From Psychrobacillus sp044762855 (GTDB lineage: Bacteria > Bacillota > Bacilli > Bacillales_A > Planococcaceae), in NCBI RefSeq assembly GCF_044762855.1, contig NZ_JBIWFB010000002.1, forward strand, positions 372,001 to 436,000: 64,000 bases of DNA. Direction: 5' to 3'. Of the stretch, positions 1-7,736 are shown one piece after another. The notes below the pieces were generated by a model that saw nothing but the letters and a program-made list of their open reading frames with translations, was not told the origin of the DNA and searched no databases. Numbering within the stretch: the stretch's first letter is position 1; each line of letters begins with the position of its first letter. Made by a program: the position numbers and the translations under genes.

Positions 1-839
1 GTATTGTCCCTAATCCAGCGACACCTGCAGTTTTAAGAGGTGAATTCAATATAGATGTACCTATTGGTGCGCGATTTAATTTAGAAGAATTAAATTATGT
101 TGTCACGGAACGAATTGGAACAGGAGTATTTAAGGTAGAAAGCGAAACGTTGGGTGATATAGGTAATTCAAGGTTTGGAACGCTCATACCAATTGAATAT
201 ATCGATGGTTTGACTAGTGCCGCGCTGACTGAATTGCTTATCCCTGGGGAGGATGAAGAAGAAACAGAATCCTTAAGAAAGCAATACTTAGACAGCTTCG
301 ACTCCCAAGCTTTTGGAGGAAATCGCAAAGATTACAAAGAAAAAGTCCACAAGTTGCAAGGGGTAGGTGGGATAAAAGTATACCGAGCATGGCAAGGAGG
401 ATGTACCGTTAAGTTAGTTATCATGGATGCACTATATCAACCTCCATCGCTAACATTATTAGATGAATTACAAACAGCCATTGACCCTCTTGGAAATCAA
501 GGCGAGGGGTTAGGAATTGCACCGATTGGCCATGTGGTATCCATATTCGGAGTTGAGGAAGTACCAGTTGACGTTACGTTAAATATCACATACCAAGATG
601 GGTATTCTTGGGATGACATTGAATTATCCACTCAAGATATAATCGATGAATATTTTTTAGAGTTGAAAAAGAACTGGGAAGATTCTACTTTTACAGTCAT
701 TCGTATCTTACAATTCGAAACACGCATTTCGGAACTGGAAGGTGTAATTGATATCCAAGATACTTTAATTAACGGTCTTCCTCAGAATCTTATTTTAAAC
801 GAAGATAACATACCAGTTCGGGGTGAGGTAATTGGTTAA
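1..839 (+). CDS. Baseplate J-like phage protein (5' partial)
   Basis: The frame is open from the first complete codon at base 3, so the gene starts before the window. About 278 residues are visible. The fragment resembles the C-terminal part of baseplate J/XkdT proteins, which form the wedge of the contractile tail baseplate. The stretch VEEVPVDVTLNITY fits the beta-rich C-terminal domain. It overlaps the next gene by 8 bases, as expected in a packed tail operon. An ATG at 150 is internal, since similarity-like sequence continues upstream of it. Confidence 0.75.
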   Translation, partial: IVPNPATPAVLRGEFNIDVPIGARFNLEELNYVVTERIGTGVFKVESETLGDIGNSRFGTLIPIEYIDGLTSAALTELLIPGEDEEETESLRKQYLDSFDSQAFGGNRKDYKEKVHKLQGVGGIKVYRAWQGGCTVKLVIMDALYQPPSLTLLDELQTAIDPLGNQGEGLGIAPIGHVVSIFGVEEVPVDVTLNITYQDGYSWDDIELSTQDIIDEYFLELKKNWEDSTFTVIRILQFETRISELEGVIDIQDTLINGLPQNLILNEDNIPVRGEVIG

Positions 840-1485
840 TATATACGAAGAAATCGACTTATATCCTTTGCTTCCTCCTACAGTAAAAGAGTTTGAAGAA
901 TTTAAAGAAATAACACAGGCCCAAATAGCAGAATTTAATCGTATAAGGGCACATTTAATCGGCATATTCAAAGACCGTTTTGTCTACGAAGCTACTGAAA
1001 ATGGATTACGCAGATGGGAAAAGATGTTGAAAATTCAACGTAGGAGTACGGACACGTTAGAAGAAAGACGTTTTCGTATACTGGCGAAAATGAATAACCG
1101 TTTACCTTATACCTTTAAAGCATTAATTCAACGATTAAATGCACTTTGTGGAGAGGGTAAATATCAAGTGTTTTTGGATGCAAACGCTTATGAGTTAGAT
1201 TTTGAATTCTTTGAGAAGATAGCTGATGTCAAATTGCTAAAGGATACAATGGAGGAAATGATTCCGGTTAACTTGGCGTTAGAATATAATTACGTCATCC
1301 GTGTGCCTAATATTGTCGTTATTCCAAAAGCTCATTTTTATCCAGTCATATATCCTATTTGTGGATTAGCAGTTGCCACCAACTACGAAAAAGGGACTTC
1401 TGGAAGAGTTTCGGCAGAAGGAAAGTTAAAAGGATTTGCATACGAAGTGCCATATGTTGCAAGTGATATGTCCATTACTTATTAG
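832..1485 (+). CDS. YmfQ/XkdU-like phage tail protein (DUF2313 type)
   Basis: This 217-residue protein starts at TTG 832, inside the end of the baseplate J-like gene. It has the layout of YmfQ-type proteins: an N-terminal helical half (about 1-100) with the pattern LRRWEKML and an R/K-rich EERRFRILAKMN segment, then a mixed C-terminal half. These proteins follow baseplate J in myophage-like prophages and are thought to link baseplate to tail fibre. The family call rests on pattern and position. Confidence 0.65.
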   Translation: MVNIYEEIDLYPLLPPTVKEFEEFKEITQAQIAEFNRIRAHLIGIFKDRFVYEATENGLRRWEKMLKIQRRSTDTLEERRFRILAKMNNRLPYTFKALIQRLNALCGEGKYQVFLDANAYELDFEFFEKIADVKLLKDTMEEMIPVNLALEYNYVIRVPNIVVIPKAHFYPVIYPICGLAVATNYEKGTSGRVSAEGKLKGFAYEVPYVASDMSITY

Positions 1486-1497
1486 AGAGGTGAGGAA

Positions 1498-1800
1498 ATG
1501 CAAGTACATGAACGATTAATCAATATTTTATATAACGCCATTCTCGCTAATGTGAGAAGAGGGCGTTTTTTAATTGGTGAAACAGAAAGAGACTTTGATG
1601 TTTTTGGAATCGAAATTCTAGGCAATATAATCCGTGTGAAATTTTATATAGATAACTATTTCGGTCCAGTTACACAGGCAGCATTGCTTGATCATGACAA
1701 TGTCAGTTTGATAAGTGGCAATGTCAATTTTAATAAAGAGAATGACGGTTTTATGTATGTATTTGATATTCCTGTCATTTCAGAAGAGGTGAGAGCATGA
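1498..1800 (+). CDS. Hypothetical phage tail-region protein (100 aa)
   Basis: This small protein lies between the YmfQ-like and the next structural gene, with a GAGAGGTGAGG ribosome site just upstream of ATG 1498. It has a basic helix at the N terminus and a beta-rich rest. I do not recognise a family. Its stop overlaps the next start as ATGA, so it is translationally coupled and very likely part of the baseplate or fibre module. Confidence 0.6.
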   Translation: MQVHERLINILYNAILANVRRGRFLIGETERDFDVFGIEILGNIIRVKFYIDNYFGPVTQAALLDHDNVSLISGNVNFNKENDGFMYVFDIPVISEEVRA

Positions 1801-2426
1801 ACGAAAATCTGTATTCCCTAATAAATTTTGTCGACCACATATTAAAGGTTGATGAGCATGGCGAATTTATCCCAAAAAGAGATAAGCAGGGAAATGTCAT
1901 TATTAATAAAATCACAGGGCGACCAGAATTAGTTCCAGAGATAGAAGGTACACGTCTAAATGCTATTAATATGAATCATATGGACCTTGGCATTTATAGT
2001 GCCCACGAATTAATAGTTGCATTACAAAAACTAGTTCTACGACTTCAACTTCAAATCGAACTAGACGGCCGCGCCCCAGGCAACAGTGGAGCATTCGCGG
2101 ACACATTCGACGGCACGCCAAATAAATTGGTACGTCAAACGGCATCGGCTGTATTGACTGCGCCGAGGTCAGCTGGCACTACCGTACTTAACGTAGACAG
2201 CACGGAAGGCTTTGTACGGTTTACACAGGTCGCGGTTTATGACTGTACGAATAGCGAAGATGTGCTAATTACCGCTGTCACAGAAAATACGATTACCGTA
2301 CAACCGTTGCAGAATGACTACGTTAAAGGTGCAGTGATTGCTCGTAGTAATGCGGTGGTTGAAGATGGGCGATTGGTCATCGGTAGATGGGGCAATTATC
2401 AAATCGAAGTTAGCGAGGTCGTGTAA
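1797..2426 (+). CDS. Phage tail-associated protein, mosaic
   Basis: This 209-residue protein comes directly before the fibre gene and overlaps the preceding gene by 4 bases. The first 80 residues are helical and AT-rich in coding. From about base 2045 codon use becomes clearly more GC-rich and the protein turns into a beta-rich, Thr/Val-rich domain (NVDSTEGF, ITAVTENTITV). That fits a fibre-attachment or adaptor protein built from two modules. I do not recognise a named family. Confidence 0.55.
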   Translation: MNENLYSLINFVDHILKVDEHGEFIPKRDKQGNVIINKITGRPELVPEIEGTRLNAINMNHMDLGIYSAHELIVALQKLVLRLQLQIELDGRAPGNSGAFADTFDGTPNKLVRQTASAVLTAPRSAGTTVLNVDSTEGFVRFTQVAVYDCTNSEDVLITAVTENTITVQPLQNDYVKGAVIARSNAVVEDGRLVIGRWGNYQIEVSEVV

Positions 2427-2428
2427 GG

Positions 2429-4114
2429 ATGACAAGGTATAATTACAGTAGGTTCACAGTGTCGCAAGTTCCAAATTGGGAATTCGTTAGAAACGACACA
2501 GCGGGTGCAAGGATGGCGGAATTTTATAGGAATATATCCTTTAACCCTAGCGGCGGGTATGGTCAAAAAGCTACCGTTTCAAGTAAGTACGGCGAGGGCG
2601 TTTACTTAACCGTAGGCGCTGTGGGTTATTCTACCGATGGGGAAAGTTGGGCGTATAAGTTCGTAGCAAATGAAGCGGGTTATTCTACGTACAACTCGGT
2701 AAAGAACTCCTTCTATCAGATTAGGTTATGGGAGCTAACTTCAGGCGCTATGACAGAAGGTCAAGGAAGTTTCTTAGCTAACGTAGTAGCCGAAAATGGG
2801 ACATACCCTACGAATGGGAAACACACAGATGGCTATTGGTATGTTAGAGGCAGTTTATATAATACCCCTCCGTCCGTACCGGGGACTATTTCGGCTACAG
2901 GGGATTTTAAGCCCAACGGCACGCTTGATGTTACATGGAGCGCATCTACCGACGCGGAAGGAAATGCTATTTCTTACCAAAGCGAGTGGCGAATATACAA
3001 AAGCGGGGTAGCGCAAGCATGGCAAGGTTCGATCCTTTCCGGTGTTCGCACACGAAGCGTTCAGATACCCAATGACGTAGCCATAACCGCTATTGAGTTT
3101 AGAGTAAGAGCGCTAGACGCCGATTATTCCGCATACAGGAACTCGCAAGTATATCCTGTAACATCAAACAGCGCGCCGACAATCAATATAAACACTACGG
3201 ACAACCGAACGCTGTATGAGAATGACGTAATCACGATAGATGGACAAGCAAGTGACACCGACAACGGAAACATAGTCAACGTTAAGTATTCAATCAATGG
3301 TGGTACCGCTCGTGCTATTATGGTCGACATCAGCGATGGGACCAAATCTATGCCGTTTAATCGACAACTGACATTTAAAGGCGGCAAGCTTTACGAGGGA
3401 GAGACAGCTATATCTGGCGCACTATACGAAGGCACAGCGCATCAGTTGAAGGTGTGGGCAGAAGATGACAAAGACGGAAAATCAGCCGAGCAAATCCGTA
3501 CATTTTATGTTGTACCGAATAGAGCGCCAAAATTAACTGTTAATCCATTTGCGCCACAATCAGATTTAATCAATGCTGATTCTGTGACTTTCTCAGGTTC
3601 AACTTTCGACTCGGATGGAAATGATATGGTCGTGTCGTATAAATTAAATGGTGGTCTTGCAACCGAAGTCTATCGGGGAAAAGATGGAGAATGGTCATTC
3701 GACGTGAAATTAAAAGATCTAAAAGATGGAGAAAATACCGTAGGTATTGAAACGGTTGATTCATACAACTCCAAATACTCGGAAACTCGTAAAATAAATA
3801 AAACAGCTAACTTAACACCTTTGAGTAAATCAGTGCAAAGATACAAAATCGTATCCCCTACTGGATCAGCTCAAGGTGTTTTATTGTGGATTCAAAGAGA
3901 AGAATCGGCTACAGTATCGGCAGAAATCAGTATGACGAATGGAACGGAACAAGAAGCATATAGCGCTATGACGTTATCTAATACCGCACCTGTAAGTTTA
4001 GATATCGTGGAAGACCAGTTTCAATTCCAATCGGATACAGCGAAAGAGAATATCTTTGTGAAATTGAATTTTAGTGGTGGCGCAGTCACATTAGTTTCGG
4101 GGGTGCTTAGTTAA
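2429..4114 (+). CDS. Phage tail fibre with fibronectin/Ig-like repeats
   Basis: This 561-residue protein has a unique N-terminal part (about 1-145), then a fibronectin type III-like domain (about 146-245, from the PPSVPGTISA turn). Two related Ig/cadherin-like domains follow, each starting with an (S/R)AP motif and containing D-D/S-D-G-N turns (about 246-365 and 366-460). The C-terminal part is a jelly-roll-like tip. It is likely a receptor-binding fibre. Coding is GC-richer than the flanks up to about base 3500 and AT-rich after that, so it looks like a recombinant gene. The stop overlaps the next ATG. Confidence 0.7.
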   Translation: MTRYNYSRFTVSQVPNWEFVRNDTAGARMAEFYRNISFNPSGGYGQKATVSSKYGEGVYLTVGAVGYSTDGESWAYKFVANEAGYSTYNSVKNSFYQIRLWELTSGAMTEGQGSFLANVVAENGTYPTNGKHTDGYWYVRGSLYNTPPSVPGTISATGDFKPNGTLDVTWSASTDAEGNAISYQSEWRIYKSGVAQAWQGSILSGVRTRSVQIPNDVAITAIEFRVRALDADYSAYRNSQVYPVTSNSAPTININTTDNRTLYENDVITIDGQASDTDNGNIVNVKYSINGGTARAIMVDISDGTKSMPFNRQLTFKGGKLYEGETAISGALYEGTAHQLKVWAEDDKDGKSAEQIRTFYVVPNRAPKLTVNPFAPQSDLINADSVTFSGSTFDSDGNDMVVSYKLNGGLATEVYRGKDGEWSFDVKLKDLKDGENTVGIETVDSYNSKYSETRKINKTANLTPLSKSVQRYKIVSPTGSAQGVLLWIQREESATVSAEISMTNGTEQEAYSAMTLSNTAPVSLDIVEDQFQFQSDTAKENIFVKLNFSGGAVTLVSGVLS

Positions 4115-4281
4115 TGAAAATACGTAAACGTTTACCGGACGGCTCATTTGGTCCGTTGGAAGAAGTGTTTCCGGAATCGATTGATTCTACAATTCTAATC
4201 TTGCTCGAAGCTATGGCTGGCATGCAAGAACAGATTGATAAGTTAACAGCTAAATTAGACAACGAAGGAGGTGTTGAATAA
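4114..4281 (+). CDS. Small phage protein with C-terminal coiled coil (55 aa)
   Basis: ATG 4114 overlaps the fibre stop, and the TAA at 4279-4281 overlaps the next ATG. The protein runs MKIRKRLPDG to a heptad-like end (MQEQIDKLTAKLDNE). Such short genes sit between fibre and XkdX genes in many Bacillales prophages and may act in fibre assembly. No family is named with certainty. The tight coupling on both sides supports expression. Confidence 0.65.
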   Translation: MKIRKRLPDGSFGPLEEVFPESIDSTILILLEAMAGMQEQIDKLTAKLDNEGGVE

Positions 4282-4409
4282 TGGTACAAAAATACATGAT
4301 TCCAGTATACGCACTGTTAGTTAAAGCAGGTGCAAGAGAAATCGATAGTCTTCCACAGCAGTATCAGATTCCAGTTGCGGAGTATTTAGCAGCAAAGGTT
4401 GAAGCGTAA
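4281..4409 (+). CDS. XkdX-family phage protein (42 aa)
   Basis: This 42-residue ORF has a GGAGG ribosome site at the end of the preceding gene. The pattern YALLVKAGAREIDSLPQQYQ is typical of XkdX proteins, small conserved proteins encoded after tail fibres in PBSX-like elements. Their function is unknown. Confidence 0.7.
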   Translation: MVQKYMIPVYALLVKAGAREIDSLPQQYQIPVAEYLAAKVEA

Positions 4410-4422
4410 AGGTGAGGTTACT

Positions 4423-4557
4423 ATGGATTTTTTCAACGATTTTCTTAACAAAACATTAATTCAGCATCTGATAAATTATTGGTATGTATGGGAATCCTTT
4501 GTATTACTTTCATTTGTAATTTTGTTCACTATTAATAGAAAGAAGCACCAGAAATAA
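4423..4557 (+). CDS. Small single-span membrane protein (44 aa)
   Basis: The ORF starts at ATG 4423, 13 bases after the XkdX-like gene, with a GGTGAGG ribosome site. A hydrophobic helix (about residues 24-36, WESFVLLSFVILFT) is followed by a basic tail (NRKKHQK). Size and position suggest a small phage membrane protein, possibly holin-related, but no family is recognised. Confidence 0.5.
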   Translation: MDFFNDFLNKTLIQHLINYWYVWESFVLLSFVILFTINRKKHQK

Positions 4558-4571
4558 TCTGATGCTTTTCA
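4543..4571 (+). terminator. Terminator-like hairpin ending the tail operon
   Basis: AGCACCAGA pairs with TCTGATGCT (one G-U pair) around AATAA and is followed by TTTT. It overlaps the end of the small membrane gene. Confidence 0.6.
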
Positions 4572-4575
4572 ATGG

Positions 4576-4665
4576 TTAAAATAGATAAGAAATAAATATA
4601 TCTATTAATGAAAATAAATTTATTTCAACTATCAGCTTTTCTTTCTCTTTAGTAATTTTTAGCAT
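4576..4665 (-). CDS. Possible 29-aa peptide gene
   Basis: On the minus strand a GAGAGGTG ribosome site lies 7 bases before ATG (4665). The ORF encodes a 29-residue peptide: a basic start (MLKITKEKEKL) and a hydrophobic end (FSLIDIFISYLF). The strong ribosome site is the main support. It converges on the phage tail operon and could be a membrane peptide. It may also be chance. Confidence 0.25.
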   Translation of the reverse strand: MLKITKEKEKLIVEINLFSLIDIFISYLF

Positions 4666-4763
4666 CGCGACACACCTCTCTTTCTACTAAAGTAATCGTA
4701 GTGAAAGGGGAATTAGTTGCGATATAAATTACTGAGGAAGAATTCATCAAATGTGGGGTAATT

Positions 4764-4794
4764 AACGCAGCATAAGCTAGCGTTATTTTTATTG
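4764..4794. repeat. 31-nt hairpin repeat, copy 1
   Basis: This sequence is identical over 31 bases to 6124-6154. AACGCAGC pairs with GCTAGCGTT (one bulged A) around a short loop and is followed by ATTTTTATTG. It looks like a terminator-type hairpin. The rest of 4666-4850 shows no gene. Confidence 0.7.
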
Positions 4795-4861
4795 CCTTTT
4801 TATACTAATGTTATTGATTCATATCAGTTCTTTTAATAGACTTGTTTAAGAGGTGGTATGT

Positions 4862-5509
4862 TTGGATACTAAAATGATATGGAAATTTGTGACGTATACA
4901 GGATTGGCTATGATAATATTCCCAGTAATAATTAACGGTTTAATGTTTTTTAACTTTCTACCTGTTTCCGGAGATGAATTTACTTGGATAAGTTCCTTAA
5001 GTACTTTCTGGGGTGCAATAATTGGAGGAATTATTTCTGGGACTTTAACTCTTATTGGCGTACAAATGTCAGTTAAAGCATCCTTTAAAGGACTTAAATT
5101 AACTATCGAACACCAAGAAAGTGAAAATTTCAAGGAATCTGTTGGGTTAAAATTATCTAAGCTATATGAAGTGAAAAACATTATCTACACACTAGATAGA
5201 AAGCTTAGTAATTGGGGATTTTCATGGAACGATAACTACGAAATAGTAGATCGAGGAATTCTTGAATCAGAGATAAGAACATATATATTTCCCAGGTTTA
5301 ATGTTTTGTTGGAAGTATCTTCTTCCGTAGATTACGAATTCTATTATGAAATAAAAAGTTTCGTGGACAAAGCCAGAAAGAGTTTTTATTCCGAGGATGA
5401 ACCAAACTATAATGAACTAACGGTGATTACGGAAAAACTGACTAAAGATATTGAGGATAATCATGAAACAAGGATAAGTGAAAAATATAGACTTTTATCT
5501 GGTAAGTAG
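4862..5509 (+). CDS. Hypothetical membrane protein with cytoplasmic tail (215 aa)
   Basis: I chose TTG 4862 as start because AAGAGGTGG ends 5 bases upstream. A GTG at 4853 lies inside that ribosome site. Two hydrophobic helices (about residues 8-28 and 41-63) are followed by a long, charged, mostly helical soluble part (about 70-215). There are no catalytic motifs and no known family. It lies between the tail operon and a degraded fibre gene, a usual place for lysogenic conversion or superinfection-exclusion genes. That role is only inferred. Confidence 0.55.
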   Translation: MDTKMIWKFVTYTGLAMIIFPVIINGLMFFNFLPVSGDEFTWISSLSTFWGAIIGGIISGTLTLIGVQMSVKASFKGLKLTIEHQESENFKESVGLKLSKLYEVKNIIYTLDRKLSNWGFSWNDNYEIVDRGILESEIRTYIFPRFNVLLEVSSSVDYEFYYEIKSFVDKARKSFYSEDEPNYNELTVITEKLTKDIEDNHETRISEKYRLLSGK

Positions 5510-5639
5510 CCTGATGAACAAATGGACCATAAAGCGTCGTAATGAAATAAAGCATACCCTCATTCTTTTGTCGAATTTGTACAGAAATTGTCTAGTGGGA
5601 TAGAGTATAATATGTCAGGGAAATAGGCTTGAAGATTAA

Positions 5640-5721
5640 CTGCTGACGGCACGCCGTATGCGATGAAAGTCGCTTGTGCGGTGTAGGCTCGTTATAAAAC
5701 CTAATGGTATAAGACGAGAAT
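5640..5721 (+). mobile_element. Group II intron 3' remnant (domains V and VI)
   Basis: Bases 5651-5684 form a 34-nt hairpin with the layout of group II intron domain V: GCCG near the base, a GCGA-TGAAAG-TCGC top and a closing CGGTGT. It carries CGC at the catalytic-triad position, as in group IIC introns. Bases 5686-5720 form a domain VI-like hairpin (CTCGT/ACGAG, TATA/TATA) with an unpaired A near 5712, about 9 bases before the presumed 3' splice site at 5721. I see no reverse transcriptase gene and no intron 5' end nearby, so this is a remnant. Confidence 0.6.
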
Positions 5722-6033
5722 AGCATTTCAGAATGGCCGGTCAATAACGCAATAAATTTCACTGCAACACCTTTAAGTGCAGGTACAGGGTATATTGATT
5801 TATCTTGGAATGGATTTGTTGATCCTAATTGGTCGCATAATGAACTATATATTTTAGTTAGCGAAACTCAAGATGCTAATGAATCTAGTACATTTTATGC
5901 GAACCTAACATACACTGGAACTGATGGTGTTACTTTTATGTATCCTTCGGGAACTAGAGTTTCTTTTGCAATGTATTCTGTGATGAAGGATGGCACAAAG
6001 ACAGTTCAAAAAGTAACAGCTGTAGCGCCATAA
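5722..6033 (+). pseudogene. Tail fibre 3' fragment downstream of the intron remnant
   Basis: The frame is open for 103 codons starting exactly after the intron-like 3' end, with a stop in the intron side of the same frame. The peptide (ISEWPVNNAINFTATPL, then a beta-rich part with YIDLSWNGF and SAGTGY turns) looks like a fibronectin-type fibre C terminus. There is no start codon or ribosome site and the upstream exon is missing. A strong terminator follows. Confidence 0.6.
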
Positions 6034-6047
6034 ATTTATAAACGCTA

Positions 6048-6075
6048 AACCTCACCGCTGTTGGTGGGGTTTTTC
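6048..6075 (+). terminator. Intrinsic terminator
   Basis: AACCTCACC pairs with GGTGGGGTT (one G-U pair) around a 6-base loop, then TTTTC. It ends the fibre remnant. Confidence 0.75.
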
Positions 6076-6123
6076 TTATGCAATGAAAGTAGGTGATGTT
6101 ATGTAAGTCGTCAAGATCCTGAG

Positions 6124-6154
6124 AACGCAGCATAAGCTAGCGTTATTTTTATTG
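6124..6154. repeat. 31-nt hairpin repeat, copy 2
   Basis: This copy is identical to 4764-4794, with the same AACGC/GCGTT hairpin and T-rich tail. Confidence 0.7.
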
Positions 6155-6161
6155 TCTTAAC

Positions 6162-6182
6162 AAAAAAAGACCTCGATAGGTC
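6162..6182 (-). terminator. Terminator of the 59-aa minus-strand gene
   Basis: On the minus strand GACCT pairs with AGGTC around a 4-base loop and is followed by seven T residues. Confidence 0.7.
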
Positions 6183-6190
6183 AATAAAAA

Positions 6191-6370
6191 TTATGAAATT
6201 TTTTCGTAACCAATTCTAATGACATCAATTAAACTTTCTTTCTTAATTAAATAGAATTGTTCATAGTTATCAGTTACCACATTTTCATTTTCTTTTTGAA
6301 AGCTAATAGCTACTTCTCTTGATTCAAATGGTACAGCATAAATAGATTCACCATTGATGTTAATTGTCAT
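6191..6370 (-). CDS. Hypothetical 59-aa protein
   Basis: The minus-strand ORF starts at ATG 6370 after an AAAGGATGTGAG ribosome site and encodes 59 residues (MTININGESIYAVPF ... RIGYEKIS). It has its own sigma-A-type promoter and its own terminator, so it is a complete monocistronic unit. The product is a small mixed alpha/beta protein with no membrane segment, and I recognise no family. Its strand is opposite to the phage late genes, as for many lysogeny-expressed accessory genes. Confidence 0.65.
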   Translation of the reverse strand: MTININGESIYAVPFESREVAISFQKENENVVTDNYEQFYLIKKESLIDVIRIGYEKIS

Positions 6371-6397
6371 ATTCTCACATCCTTTTTTGTTAATGTG

Positions 6398-6425
6398 ATT
6401 ATATAGACATTTCCTAAATAGTCAA
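6398..6425 (-). promoter_or_regulatory. Sigma-A-type promoter of the 59-aa gene
   Basis: On the minus strand TTGACT and TATAAT are separated by 16 bases, about 28 bases upstream of the start codon. Confidence 0.7.
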
Positions 6426-6524
6426 GGGAAATTAAATGAACATGAGGACCACAGTTCGTTTTACTATTTCATATGGTTAAATGTCCTTCCTTGTCGTATG
6501 ATATAGCCGAGGGGGACGAGTCTT

Positions 6525-6953
6525 ATGAAAAAGAAAGCAATAACTTGGTTTATTAAAATGGCTTGGCCGGTAGTTAAATTTGTTATCATTAATTTTGGTA
6601 AGGAGATTACTGCTTTTGTTATTGAAGCAATAAAGGTAAAAGTAAAGTCAAAAAATAATGCTAAGATGGAAGAAGCCTTGAAAAATGCAAGAAATGCAGA
6701 AATATCGGCCGAATTAACTGAAGATCAAGATCAAAAATTAAGATTTTATGAGTTAGCTAAAGGGTATAAAGAAGAGGCCGAATATCATAAAAGATTTCTG
6801 AGTGACATTTTAGATGCGCTTGAAGAATCAAGTAAAGAAATTATGGAAACCGTTCAACAGAAATCTTCTGAGGTCAATGCTGATGATGTGTTTGTTTTGG
6901 ACAACAAAAAGGGAGAATTAAAGCCGGTTGAAAATCATAAGTTGTTAGAATAG
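6525..6953 (+). CDS. Hypothetical membrane-anchored coiled-coil protein (142 aa)
   Basis: ATG 6525 follows a GAGGGGGACGAG ribosome site. An N-terminal hydrophobic segment (about residues 8-38, ITWFIKMAWPVVKFVIIN) is followed by basic residues and a long charged helix likely to form a coiled coil (about 45-115), then an acidic tail. There is no recognised family. It is an isolated gene in the prophage accessory segment. Confidence 0.6.
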   Translation: MKKKAITWFIKMAWPVVKFVIINFGKEITAFVIEAIKVKVKSKNNAKMEEALKNARNAEISAELTEDQDQKLRFYELAKGYKEEAEYHKRFLSDILDALEESSKEIMETVQQKSSEVNADDVFVLDNKKGELKPVENHKLLE

Positions 6954-7063
6954 GATTCTAGTGACCGGGATTAAAATTAATAGTAATAATGAAGAATTTA
7001 ACACATTCAGATTTTGTAGTAACGGCCATAGTACAGTAAAATGATTTTAGAAAATCCAATCGG

Positions 7064-7121
7064 GTGCTCTTTTCTTTATGCTGCATCCGGACCATACCCT
7101 GTAGTAGCATAAGAAGAGCTA
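7064..7121. repeat. Imperfect long hairpin upstream of the nuclease-like gene
   Basis: GCTCTTTTCTTTATGCTGC pairs imperfectly with GTAGCATAAGAAGAGC and is followed by A residues. It lies just before the nuclease-like gene. It may terminate upstream transcription, and it contains a CGGACCATA segment shared with two other junctions nearby. Confidence 0.5.
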
Positions 7122-7140
7122 AAAAAACGGAGGGATGGCA

Positions 7141-7611
7141 ATGAATAATTTTCAACGAGTAAATTCAATTAGTAACGCACACGTTGGAAGGGATTTTGAG
7201 GAAGCAGCGCGAGTATACTTTCAACAACAAGGGATTATGCTCAGTGAACGTGTTTGTTTACCTGTTGGTATTAATAATTTCAAAAAAGATCATGCATTTG
7301 ACTTAGGGAATACCTCAAATGAAGCGGAGAAAATTATTGTAGAATGTAAGTCCCATAGATGGACTTCGGGTGATAATGTACCAAGTGCCAAGTTAACAGT
7401 ATGGAATGAAGCGATGTACTATTTTTTACTGGCGCCAGCAGAATACCGTAAAGTATTTTTTATTTTAAGAGACTACAGCGTAAAGCGTAAAGAAACACTA
7501 GGTGAATATTATCTAAGAACATACAAGCACTTGATTCCAGAAGATGTGGAAATTGTAGAGTATGACGAAATTGAATTGACTGTACGTATTATAATAGGAC
7601 CTAATCATTAA
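7141..7611 (+). CDS. PD-(D/E)XK nuclease-like protein (156 aa)
   Basis: I prefer ATG 7141 because GGAGGG (7129-7134) then has a 6-base spacer. ATG 7135 directly abuts it. The protein has the restriction-endonuclease-like core: an N-terminal helix with FEEAA (acidic residue near 20), a beta strand with D54 (HAFDLG), and E68-C-K70 (IIVECK), giving E...D...ExK. The remainder fits the alpha/beta half of the fold. It is probably a small DNA endonuclease or Holliday-junction-type enzyme. It has no methylase partner here, so a classical restriction-modification role is not supported. Confidence 0.6.
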   Translation: MNNFQRVNSISNAHVGRDFEEAARVYFQQQGIMLSERVCLPVGINNFKKDHAFDLGNTSNEAEKIIVECKSHRWTSGDNVPSAKLTVWNEAMYYFLLAPAEYRKVFFILRDYSVKRKETLGEYYLRTYKHLIPEDVEIVEYDEIELTVRIIIGPNH

Positions 7612-7664
7612 TCAATGAAAGGTTTGCTAAGGGGATCTTTCTTGTATGGATATTTCTTTGGTAT

Positions 7665-7696
7665 CTTCTTCAACTAACTAGTGCATTAGTTTAATA
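7665..7696. repeat. CTAA-type hairpin repeat, copy 1
   Basis: AACTAA and TTAGTT form a short stem around CTAGTGCA, with TTC/TAA flanks. It is related to copies at 12678, 13235, 13996 and 14071. The region 7612-7835 otherwise holds a terminator and no gene. Confidence 0.5.
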
Positions 7697-7708
7697 ACGA
7701 TTACCTAG

Positions 7709-7736
7709 GTCAACATACTATTTGTTGACTTTTTTA
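7709..7736 (+). terminator. Intrinsic terminator
   Basis: GTCAACA pairs with TGTTGAC and is followed by TTTTTT. Confidence 0.7.

Noticed and set aside
5560..5640. Promoter around TATAAT at 5610
   Set aside because: No -35 box at proper spacing: TTGTAC is 23 and TTGTCT 12 bases away, and no gene starts downstream.
6958..7155. Minus-strand frame of 65 codons
   Set aside because: It starts inside the nuclease-like gene and covers an imperfect hairpin. No ribosome site is seen.
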